Counted from the stretch's first letter, positions 1-5,590 are shown. The stretch: DNA of 5,698 nucleotides from a gamma proteobacterium symbiont of Bathyaustriella thionipta (GCA_025656895.1 JAHXHF010000246.1:1-5698); one strand, 5' to 3'. The notes: generated by a model from the letters alone, not told the origin. Program-made: numbers and translations.

Positions 1-30
1 GACAACCCATTTCTGGCAGGCAGGAACAAG

Positions 31-74
31 AAATCTCCGCCTCCCCCTTTGGAAAAGGGGGATCGAGGGGGATT
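31..74. repeat. Palindromic C-rich/G-rich intergenic repeat, copy 1
   Basis: An inner perfect 8-bp stem, CCCCCTTT (43-50) with AAAGGGGG (54-61), has a 3-nt loop. It is flanked by imperfect outer arms beginning AATCTCC (32-38) and ending GGGGGATT (67-74), so the whole unit is a nested near-palindrome. It has the look of the small non-coding palindromes scattered between genes in many proteobacterial genomes. It lies downstream of the leftward hydrolase gene. The inner stem is not followed by a clean T-run on either strand, so it is not a textbook intrinsic terminator. Confidence 0.7.
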
Positions 75-124
75 CGGCCAGATTTGTAAATTCTTGATAT
101 TCCAGCAAATATTTAGATATTTCT

Positions 125-161
125 AATCTCCCCCCGGCCCCTCTTTGCTAAAGAGGGGGGC
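125..161. repeat. Palindromic C-rich/G-rich intergenic repeat, copy 2
   Basis: A perfect 9-bp stem, CCCCTCTTT (138-146) with AAAGAGGGG (150-158), has loop GCT. It is preceded by a left arm AATCTCCCCCC (125-135) matching the left arm of copy 1. The right outer arm is missing or eroded after about 161. The shared left arm and C-rich-TTT/AAA-G-rich core show that both copies belong to one repeat family. The 50 nt between them are AT-rich and include a small palindrome AAATAT-TTAG-ATATTT (107-122). The hairpin lies about 50 nt past the hydrolase stop on the minus strand and could end or protect that transcript, but no U-tract follows. Confidence 0.7.
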
Positions 162-212
162 TGTATACACATTGTCAGTGATGAGCTTAAGCACCGTATC
201 TGACAGGGCTCA

Positions 213-1088
213 TTACCCGGATTTTGTGTGTTTTTTGAAAAAAGCCAGCAAGGCTTCGGCATGGCTTGAAAGAGCTTTTCTGAGATCGTGGCCGCTGTTT
301 TCCAACAACATCAATTGCACCCGTTCATCTCTGCGATGAGCATGGATTTGCAGCGCATCTTCCACTGCTACTGTCTGGTCATCCTGTCCGTGAATGAGTA
401 ATACCGGGGCGCTGATTTGGCTAATGGTGTGGCTGGGGGCAATATCATCCAGACGTGCGCCTATGACCCACTGAATGTAACGCAGTACCAGCCAGCCGAT
501 TGGAAAATACGGAATATGCTGTGCCTGCATTTGCCGCCGCATCATACTGGCGGGGTGCGAGAATGCGGCCACACTGACCACTCCGGCAAGATCATTACGC
601 CGTGATGCCAGCAGTAGCGTGGCGGCGGCTCCCAGCGAATGCCCCAGCAGGAATAACTGTTCACTGTCCACTTCAGGCTGCTGTTTGAGCCAGTCCAGAG
701 CATGTTCCATATCTTCGGCAAAGCGTGGCATGGAAGAAAAGCTGTCGCGGTCACTGTTGCCATGATTACGCGCTTCCAGCAGTAACACGGCATAACCGGC
801 TTCATGCAAAAGCGATGCAAACGGCAGCATGTGTCCGGCATGGCCGCCCCAACCATGCAGCAGGGTTACCGCCGGGCTTTTCAGCCGCTTATTCGAAGGT
901 GGAATAAACCAGGTTGCCAATTGTTTGTCATGCACGGTGGTGATGCGTTCATTGCGATACGGCAGGCCAAAATCAGCCGGTGTTTTGCGTGATTGATTGA
1001 CCGGGGCCCGATACAGCCGGTGAATCAGCCATGGTAATGCGGCAACAAGCAGCAGCACCATAAGGATTAACAGGCCCCAGATATTCAT
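213..1088 (-). CDS. Membrane-anchored alpha/beta hydrolase
   Basis: The 291-aa protein is an alpha/beta-fold serine hydrolase of the lysophospholipase/acyl-esterase-like group; its substrate cannot be told. Residues 4-23 form one hydrophobic helix, an uncleaved N-terminal anchor by appearance. The oxyanion-hole motif HGWGG is at 78-82, the nucleophile elbow GHSLG at 149-153 (Ser151), the likely acid in HGQDD at 233-237 (Asp236 or Asp237) and the catalytic His in SGHD (His267). The triad and length are intact. The ATG start is supported by AGGAA (1095-1099) six nt upstream. It lies 43 nt after the kinase stop on the same strand with no terminator visible between, so it may be the third gene of the regulator-kinase operon. 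Its role there is unknown; envelope lipid or ester hydrolysis is a guess. Confidence 0.9.
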   Translation of the reverse strand: MNIWGLLILMVLLLVAALPWLIHRLYRAPVNQSRKTPADFGLPYRNERITTVHDKQLATWFIPPSNKRLKSPAVTLLHGWGGHAGHMLPFASLLHEAGYAVLLLEARNHGNSDRDSFSSMPRFAEDMEHALDWLKQQPEVDSEQLFLLGHSLGAAATLLLASRRNDLAGVVSVAAFSHPASMMRRQMQAQHIPYFPIGWLVLRYIQWVIGARLDDIAPSHTISQISAPVLLIHGQDDQTVAVEDALQIHAHRRDERVQLMLLENSGHDLRKALSSHAEALLAFFKKHTKSG

Positions 1089-1131
1089 GCGAGATTCCTG
1101 AGTTTATCTACTGTAAGGCTTAATGGAAGAT

Positions 1132-2535
1132 TCATCGTGGCAGAATCAGGCAGGCGCAAAGTCCTCCCTCCGAATTATTTTTCAGAGTAAGATCACCGCC
1201 GTGGGCTCGCGCAATATTACGCGCAATGCCCAGCCCCAGGCCGGTACCGCCACTGTGTTTGGCGCGGGATGCCTCCAGCCTGAAAAACGGGTCAAACACT
1301 TTGTCGAGCAAGTCTTCAGGAATCCCCGGCCCTTTGTCGCAAATGGTGATCTGTATCTCTTGCCCGACTTCGCTCAATTTAATATCGGCTTCTCCCGCAT
1401 AGCGCAGCGCATTCTCAATCAGATTAACCAGGCAGCGTTTCAAAGCCAGTGGACGTCCCCGGTAAGGGGCTATCGATTGACCGTGAATATGTACAATTTT
1501 ACCGGCTTCACCGGCATCGGCCTGAATGCTTTCCAGCAGCGCCAGTAAGTCCAGTCGCTGGCCGGGTTCTTTGCTTTCACTGCCGCGCATGAAATCCAGA
1601 GTGGTATTGACCATAGATTCCATATCTGTCAGGTCAGCCTGTATCTTGCTGCGTAATTCTTCATCATCCAGCAGGTCACTGCGCAGCCGCAGGCGGGTCA
1701 GCGGGGTTTTAAGATCATGAGAAACTGCTGCCAGGATAGCCGAGCGATCCTGAATATAATTTTTCAGGCGTGTCTGCATCATATTGAAAGCCTGAGCCGT
1801 ATCCCGTACTTCAGTAGGCCCGCTTTCCGCCAAAGGCGCTTGTTGAATATCTTTGCCCAGTCCTTCTGCCGCTCGTCGCAGATCACGCAATGGATGTATG
1901 AGCAGTCGCACACCCAGCAGTGACAGCAATACAACACTGACCAGTAAAATGGCCAGCACCGCCAGTAAGCGTACCGGCCAGCGAAAGCGCTGTGCCGAAA
2001 GTCCATGTTCAAAATGTACCCAGGAGCCATCCTGCAAGCGAATTTGAATATGGAAAAAATGTGCCATGGCGTGTATTCCATGGGTGTAGGCCCAGGGGCG
2101 TGAAACAGGATCATGCTTATCCATGGGGCGGGGGCGCATGACCGGCATGGGCTTACGCATCAGGTGACCTTCAACCGATACACGTACTTCACGGTCGCCG
2201 GACAAATGCTGCAATAATTGTTGCCGGACTTTATCACTGGCCGCCTGAGCCTCCGGGTTCATGGGCAATAGCGCCAGCGGTTGTGCGCTGATGTGCACAT
2301 GCAGTTCCCGACCACCTAGAAGTGGCAGCAGAGTGGCTCGTTTGCTGGCTGGAATCGAGTCAAGTAATCGTACAATCGCAGTGGTGCGATTAATCATATT
2401 GTCCAGAATGGCACGATAAAGCAGCTGTCCACGATCACGCAGCAGGATAAACGCAGACAGTAACTGCACAACAATCAGGCCACTGAGTAATAACAGAACC
2501 AGCCTTGCAAAGAGTGATTTTGGAAGTAATCTCAA
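1132..2535 (-). CDS. Sensor histidine kinase, EnvZ/CpxA-like, with Met/His-rich periplasmic domain
   Basis: This 467-aa inner-membrane kinase is the probable partner of the adjacent response regulator. Transmembrane helices lie at about 11-32 and 187-210 and bracket a periplasmic domain of roughly 150 residues. A HAMP linker (about 211-263) follows. The phosphoacceptor motif VSHDLKTPLTRLRL has His273, the N-box is NLIENALRYA (371-380), the G1 box DKGPGIP (400-406), the F-box FDPFFR (414-419) and the G2 box GGTGLGLGIA (429-438). All catalytic elements are intact. Within the sensor domain, residues 124-162 hold six His (124, 141, 152, 155, 159, 162) and five Met (126, 130, 133, 138, 157), which suggests metal sensing by inference only. 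The only start I see is TTG at 2535-2533, 4 nt after the regulator's stop and with no clear Shine-Dalgarno, which points to translational coupling. Confidence 0.95.
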   Translation of the reverse strand: MRLLPKSLFARLVLLLLSGLIVVQLLSAFILLRDRGQLLYRAILDNMINRTTAIVRLLDSIPASKRATLLPLLGGRELHVHISAQPLALLPMNPEAQAASDKVRQQLLQHLSGDREVRVSVEGHLMRKPMPVMRPRPMDKHDPVSRPWAYTHGIHAMAHFFHIQIRLQDGSWVHFEHGLSAQRFRWPVRLLAVLAILLVSVVLLSLLGVRLLIHPLRDLRRAAEGLGKDIQQAPLAESGPTEVRDTAQAFNMMQTRLKNYIQDRSAILAAVSHDLKTPLTRLRLRSDLLDDEELRSKIQADLTDMESMVNTTLDFMRGSESKEPGQRLDLLALLESIQADAGEAGKIVHIHGQSIAPYRGRPLALKRCLVNLIENALRYAGEADIKLSEVGQEIQITICDKGPGIPEDLLDKVFDPFFRLEASRAKHSGGTGLGLGIARNIARAHGGDLTLKNNSEGGLCACLILPR

Positions 2536-2539
2536 AGAC

Positions 2540-3265
2540 TTAGCCGTTAGAGGAAACCTTGCTGGCGAGAAGATAACCCCGCCCGCGTACGGTTTTGATT
2601 AACTGAGGTTGTTTGGCATCATCGCGCAGACGTTTGCGCAAGCGTCCGATCAGTACGTCAATACTGCGATCAAAGGGGCCGGCATCCCGTCCCTGGGTCA
2701 GGTCCAGTAACTGGTCACGGCTAAGCGCCCGGTTAGGATGGGTCAAAAGTACATGCAGAAGGCGGTACTCAGCACTGCTTAAAGCCAGCAGCACGCCATC
2801 GGGTGAAATGAGTTGCTGGCTGTGACAGTCCAGCTTCCAGCCGGAAAAAGTCAGTTCCCGGGTAGCATCCGCTAACGGGTCAATGGGTAGATCACGTACC
2901 CGGCGTAATACCACTTTGATTCGCGCCAGCAGTTCACGTGCGCTGAAAGGCTTGGTCAGATAGTCATCCGCTCCCATTTCCAGCCCCAGGATACGGTCCA
3001 TTTCATCACCGCGCGCGGTCAGCATAATAATCGGTATTTTGCATTGGGCACGCAGTTCACGGCACAGTTCCAGGCCATCTACACCCGGCAACATCAGATC
3101 CAGCACGATCAGATCAATATGAGCCTGCTGCAAAACATTCCACATGGCTTTGCCTTCCGCCGCCAGACTAACCTGATAACCGTTCCTGTGCAGATAGCTC
3201 TGCAATAATTGACGGATTTCCGCGTCATCATCCACCACCAATATGCGATCTTGTGAGCTGTTCAT
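2540..3265 (-). CDS. OmpR/PhoB-family response regulator
   Basis: The 241-aa DNA-binding regulator has a receiver domain at about 6-120, with the acidic pocket Asp12/Asp13, phosphoacceptor Asp56 in VLDLMLPG, Thr83 in MLTAR and Lys105 in LTKPF. A C-terminal winged-helix domain (about 135-236) ends with the typical recognition-helix and wing pattern (DRSIDVLIGRLRKRL, then TVRGRGYLL). All phosphotransfer residues are present, and the length is normal for the family. The ATG start at 3265 fits the domain boundary, though only a poor Shine-Dalgarno precedes it. It is the first gene of the leftward operon with the kinase and is divergent from the Spy-like gene, the common arrangement for a regulator and its target. 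The receiver and helix pattern resemble OmpR, CpxR, RstA and CusR alike, so I give no gene symbol. Confidence 0.95.
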   Translation of the reverse strand: MNSSQDRILVVDDDAEIRQLLQSYLHRNGYQVSLAAEGKAMWNVLQQAHIDLIVLDLMLPGVDGLELCRELRAQCKIPIIMLTARGDEMDRILGLEMGADDYLTKPFSARELLARIKVVLRRVRDLPIDPLADATRELTFSGWKLDCHSQQLISPDGVLLALSSAEYRLLHVLLTHPNRALSRDQLLDLTQGRDAGPFDRSIDVLIGRLRKRLRDDAKQPQLIKTVRGRGYLLASKVSSNG

Positions 3266-3309
3266 GGAGTCTAATCTAACGTGTTTTTTATCTCATAGGG
3301 AAATGAATT

Positions 3310-3324
3310 GTAATACAGGGTAAT
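3310..3324 (+). promoter_or_regulatory. Putative response-regulator box: GTAAT-N5-GTAAT
   Basis: Two identical GTAAT half-sites (3310-3314 and 3320-3324) have a 10-bp period. Tandem half-sites with this spacing are typical of OmpR-class dimers, and the CpxR consensus is GTAAA-N5-GTAAA. The site lies in the divergent region about 45 nt from the regulator start and 118 nt from the Spy-like start. Assignment to the neighbouring regulator is inference. Confidence 0.45.
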
Positions 3325-3332
3325 CATTATCA
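3318..3332. promoter_or_regulatory. Putative Fur-like box
   Basis: The 15-mer GGGTAATCATTATCA matches the 7-1-7 Fur consensus TGATAAT-N-ATTATCA at 12 of 14 defined positions, with a perfect right half-site. It overlaps the second half of the GTAAT pair by seven bases, so Fur and the response regulator could compete there. The match is by eye and the surroundings are AT-rich, so it may be chance. Confidence 0.35.
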
Positions 3333-3337
3333 TTGTT

Positions 3338-3352
3338 GTTACAAAAGCTTAC
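3338..3352 (-). promoter_or_regulatory. Putative response-regulator box on minus strand: GTAAG-N5-GTAAC
   Basis: Read on the minus strand from 3352 to 3338, this is GTAAG-CTTTT-GTAAC. On the plus strand it appears as the near-tandem TTACAAAAGC / TTACAAAGCC (3339-3358). It has the same GTAA core and 10-bp period as the pair at 3310-3324 but opposite orientation. It sits about 90 nt before the Spy-like start, a plausible activator position. I could not identify convincing -35/-10 hexamers beside it. Confidence 0.45.
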
Positions 3353-3441
3353 AAAGCCGACATGCATCGCTTACAGCATTGAGTTCTCATAGAAGTCAGG
3401 CCAACAGGCTGTTCATTTATTTACTTCGACGGGAGACTGTT

Positions 3442-3948
3442 ATGAAACTGACAAGCAAAAAAATTCTGGCAATTACGGCTGCATCGGCCCTGACAATCAG
3501 TCTGGACAGCGGCGCATGGGCCGCTCAGGGCATGAATAGTATGGGGCCGGGTCAAGACGGCATGATGCATGGGCCGGGAGGTATGCAGGGTATGCAGGGA
3601 CAGGGAATGCAGGGTCATCAAGGCGGGCGTATGCAGGGTGATCCCATGGCCATGGCCGAACAGCGTATGAGCAGAATGAAAAATACACTGGGTATCAGCG
3701 CCGAGCAGGAACCTGCCTGGAAAAACTTTTCCGATGCCATGAAGCAGAAGGCCGCGTTAATGCGGGCCCACCGCGCGACTATGGGTGGCTCAACTCCGAT
3801 CAGTGGTGAACAACGCTTTGCCATGCGCCAGCAAGGACTGCAGCAAATGCAGAAGACCAATACAGCGGCCAGTGAGTTGTATAAAAGCCTGACTCCCGAG
3901 CAGCGCGCCAGGGCGGATCAGATGATGGGCCAGAGATTTCGCCGTTAG
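3442..3948 (+). CDS. Spy/CpxP-like periplasmic protein with Met-rich N-terminal half
   Basis: The 168-aa exported protein resembles the Spy/CpxP (LTXXQ motif) family of periplasmic stress proteins and chaperones. The signal peptide is clear: MKLTSKKI, a hydrophobic stretch, then AWA|AQ with predicted cleavage after residue 27. Residues 28-80 are low-complexity Gly/Gln/Met with twelve Met and two His, arranged as repeated GMQG units. The second half is helical and carries the family motif LTPEQRARADQM (150-161); an earlier LGISAEQEPAW (83-93) matches the first helix motif. I chose ATG 3442 because GGGAG (3431-3435) lies six nt upstream and the signal peptide begins there; an in-frame TTG at 3379 would add 21 unlikely residues. 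Being divergent from a two-component pair fits a target or feedback gene. Met-rich periplasmic tracts often bind Cu(I) or Ag(I), but that is inferred. Confidence 0.85.
   Translation: MKLTSKKILAITAASALTISLDSGAWAAQGMNSMGPGQDGMMHGPGGMQGMQGQGMQGHQGGRMQGDPMAMAEQRMSRMKNTLGISAEQEPAWKNFSDAMKQKAALMRAHRATMGGSTPISGEQRFAMRQQGLQQMQKTNTAASELYKSLTPEQRARADQMMGQRFRR
3582..3638 (+). repeat. Degenerate 9-bp coding repeats (TATGCAGGG)
   Basis: TATGCAGGG occurs in perfect tandem at 3582-3590 and 3591-3599 and again at 3630-3638, with AATGCAGGG at 3606-3614. In frame these make the GMQG units of the Spy-like protein. The array could vary in copy number by slippage without breaking the frame. Confidence 0.7.
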
Positions 3949-3958
3949 TTGAGTATCT

Positions 3959-3984
3959 TTCCCTACCCCATGGCGGGTAGGGAA
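3959..3984 (+). terminator. Strong hairpin after the Spy-like gene (possible attenuator or 3' stabiliser)
   Basis: A perfect 10-bp inverted repeat, TTCCCTACCC (3959-3968) with GGGTAGGGAA (3975-3984), has a 6-nt loop and starts 10 nt past the stop codon. No U-tract follows (GTTGCGTG), so it is not a canonical intrinsic terminator. It may partly end transcription or protect the upstream mRNA, which would make the Spy-like product more abundant than those of the three following genes. Confidence 0.5.
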
Positions 3985-4026
3985 GTTGCGTGAATAGATA
4001 ATACTCACTTTCACAGGAGAGATGAG

Positions 4027-4248
4027 ATGATTGGCGGACATGAATGGGGCTTTTTTACGGGAGGATTTATGTGGATTTTGTGGATTGTATTGATCGCATT
4101 ACTGATCTGGTTTGCTAAGGATTTTTTTGCCGGTACGCCTTCACAGGAAAAAAGCAAAACAGCGCTGGATATCCTGAATGAGCGTTATGCACGTGGCGAG
4201 ATTGAGCAACAGGAGTTCGAGCAAAAACGCAGCGAACTGGATCTCTGA
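4027..4248 (+). CDS. Small SHOCT-domain membrane protein
   Basis: This 73-aa protein has a short N-terminus (MIGGHEWGFFTGG), one strongly hydrophobic helix at about 14-33 and a C-terminal SHOCT-type module (about 45-73) with the characteristic pattern ALDILNERYARGEIEQQEFEQKRSEL. SHOCT modules are short helical segments usually found at the ends of small membrane or lipid-associated proteins; their biochemical role is poorly defined, and oligomerisation has been suggested. The start is well supported by AGGAGA (4015-4020) six nt before ATG. It is spaced 78 nt from the Spy-like gene and only 6 nt from the next frame, so co-transcription with the downstream genes is likely. Small SHOCT proteins of this type often occur beside heavy-metal resistance genes. 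Confidence 0.85.
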   Translation: MIGGHEWGFFTGGFMWILWIVLIALLIWFAKDFFAGTPSQEKSKTALDILNERYARGEIEQQEFEQKRSELDL

Positions 4249-4254
4249 AAATTA

Positions 4255-4608
4255 ATGGTGAGCATCATGGCAACAGACAATAGTCAGTGGATTTTCAGGC
4301 ATGCAATAACGATTCCGGGCCTGATGAATGAATCACAGGTGCATGCCATCCATCAGCATCTGGCCGGTTTGAAAGGTATACAACAGATTGATGAACAGCC
4401 GGATAAGCATCGTTTGAGAGTAAGTTATGACGTGCGCGTCTGCAGTTATCAGGAAATTCTGCAAAGCCTGCAAAAAGCCGCTATTCCGGTCTCTGAAGGC
4501 ATGTGGCAAAAACTGAGAAATTACTGGTTTCAATTTACCGATGCGAATACACGGGATAACGCCCGGCTGCCGGTCGCATCCTGCTGCAACAAGCCACCGG
4601 CTAAATGA
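4255..4608 (+). CDS. Small HMA-like (ferredoxin-fold) protein lacking the CxxC metal site
   Basis: The 117-aa protein is not one I recognise by name. Residues 12-79 follow the beta-alpha-beta-beta-alpha-beta plan of heavy-metal-associated domains: HAITIPGL, a helix NESQVHAIHQHLAGL, GIQQID then RLRVSYD, a helix SYQEILQSLQKAA, then IPV. Where the metal-binding loop GMxCxxC should be, it has GLMNESQVH, so the usual Cys pair is absent. One Cys lies mid-domain in VRVCSY and a Cys-Cys pair near the C-terminus (SCCNKPPAK). No signal peptide is seen, so a cytosolic location is expected. The start may be ATG 4255 or ATG 4267; GGTGAG (4257-4262) four nt before 4267 favours the shorter 113-aa form. It lies between the SHOCT and DsbA-like genes in a tight operon. 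Confidence 0.7.
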   Translation: MVSIMATDNSQWIFRHAITIPGLMNESQVHAIHQHLAGLKGIQQIDEQPDKHRLRVSYDVRVCSYQEILQSLQKAAIPVSEGMWQKLRNYWFQFTDANTRDNARLPVASCCNKPPAK

Positions 4609-4620
4609 TTTTGTAAAAAT

Positions 4621-5484
4621 ATGAAAATCAAAATACATCATTATGGGAATAGCGTGTTTTTATACAGCATGAGGGTATTTGCTTTAGTCAGTATTTTGCT
4701 CAGTGGAGTCGTTTTGGCAGAAAACAGACCGGTTTTGCCACAACCGCTTGAACATCAGGAAGCATCGCTGGAAAAATTTCAGCAACAGCTGAATGAAGAA
4801 AATGTGATCACTCGATTCATAGACAGCAATGAGCAGAGCCCGCTGACTAAACAACAACATACGGAAGTGTCCGAGAAAAAACGCGTGTTGTCTGAACTGG
4901 GTCTGAATCTTCGTCCGGTTTCTGTTACGCAGGATCATATTTTTGGCAATCCTGATGCGCCGGTCAGCCTGGTGGAATACTCGGATTTTGAATGTCCTTT
5001 TTGTAAATTGCTGCACCCCACTATTCAACATTTTTTGCAGGACAATCCCACCCGTGTTAACTGGGTTTATCGTCATTTTCCTCTGGATTATCACAATCCG
5101 GGAGCGGAAAAACAGGCCCAGGCCAGTGAATGTGCAGCACAGTTGGGAGGTAACGCGGCTTTCTGGCGTTATACCGATCAGATTTTTGCACGGACCCGTT
5201 CTAACGGAGAAGGGTTTGCTTTGCAGAACCTGCTTCCTTTAGCCAGCGAGATTGGCTTGAATGAGGAAGCATTCAGAACTTGCTTGGTTAGTGGCAGCAT
5301 GGCCGAAAAAGTAGAACAGGACCGGCAGGATGGCCTGAGAGCTGGTATTCGGGGAACACCGGGTTTGATTTTTGTAAAGCACGAGAATGGACAGATTATC
5401 GTCAGTGCCGGAGCTCTACCGAAATCGAAATTACAATCTGTATTAGATCACTTATTGTCAACCGGCAAAGAGATGAAACCATGA
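4621..5484 (+). CDS. Secreted DsbA-family thiol oxidoreductase (thioredoxin fold)
   Basis: The 287-aa frame encodes a periplasmic DsbA/DsbG-like protein (Thioredoxin_4 type). A hydrophobic signal segment begins at MRVFALVSILLSGVVLA (17-33), probably cleaved before ENRPV. Residues 35-105 form a charged, Gln-rich extension. The catalytic domain follows: SLVEYSDFECPFC with active site CPFC (125-128), the helical insert with Cys171 and Cys221, a possible second disulfide, and cis-Pro loop RGTPG (Pro247). The expected role is thiol oxidation or isomerisation of exported proteins, perhaps protecting Cys-containing proteins from metal or redox stress. The start is uncertain. ATG 4621 has no Shine-Dalgarno, GTG 4654 has GGGA five nt upstream, and ATG 4669 gives the most typical signal peptide. 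It follows the HMA-like gene by 12 nt. Confidence 0.9.
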   Translation: MKIKIHHYGNSVFLYSMRVFALVSILLSGVVLAENRPVLPQPLEHQEASLEKFQQQLNEENVITRFIDSNEQSPLTKQQHTEVSEKKRVLSELGLNLRPVSVTQDHIFGNPDAPVSLVEYSDFECPFCKLLHPTIQHFLQDNPTRVNWVYRHFPLDYHNPGAEKQAQASECAAQLGGNAAFWRYTDQIFARTRSNGEGFALQNLLPLASEIGLNEEAFRTCLVSGSMAEKVEQDRQDGLRAGIRGTPGLIFVKHENGQIIVSAGALPKSKLQSVLDHLLSTGKEMKP

Positions 5485-5576
5485 TACAGGACTGTCTTTC
5501 CATGAGAAAAACAAGAGCAGCCAAAGCAAGCGCTAATTGCCTGGAGGTTAGTCAGGAAGTGACAGAAAACAACTGA
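5481..5576 (+). CDS. Possible 31-aa small protein overlapping the dsbA-like stop
   Basis: An ATG at 5481 overlaps the DsbA-like TGA in the ATGA arrangement typical of translational coupling and opens a 31-codon frame: MIQDCLSMRKTRAAK, then ASANCLEVSQEVTENN. It has two Cys (5 and 20) and a basic middle segment, but no recognisable domain, signal peptide or membrane helix. An AAGAGA stretch about seven nt upstream could serve as a weak ribosome site. It may be a true small protein, a degraded gene or chance. Confidence 0.25.
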   Translation: MIQDCLSMRKTRAAKASANCLEVSQEVTENN

Positions 5577-5590
5577 AGCGAGGTGACAAC

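Noticed and set aside
145..339. 64-aa plus-strand frame starting in palindromic repeat 2
   Set aside because: It begins with TTG inside the repeat hairpin and then runs antisense through the hydrolase C-terminus; no domain seen.
1123..1548. 141-aa plus-strand frame antisense to the kinase
   Set aside because: It lies wholly opposite the conserved ATPase domain of the kinase and has no domain or credible ribosome site; it is a shadow frame.
3379..3441. TTG 3379 as start of the Spy-like protein
   Set aside because: It would put 21 hydrophilic residues before a normal signal peptide, whereas ATG 3442 has a good Shine-Dalgarno.
4333..4641. 102-aa minus-strand frame opposite the HMA-like gene
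   Set aside because: The plus-strand frame has HMA-like secondary structure, tight operon spacing and plausible starts; the minus frame shows none of these.
4684..5094. 136-aa minus-strand frame opposite the DsbA-like gene
   Set aside because: It covers the signal peptide and CPFC region of a clear DsbA-family gene; its basic, Phe/Arg-rich composition is what antisense of such a gene gives.
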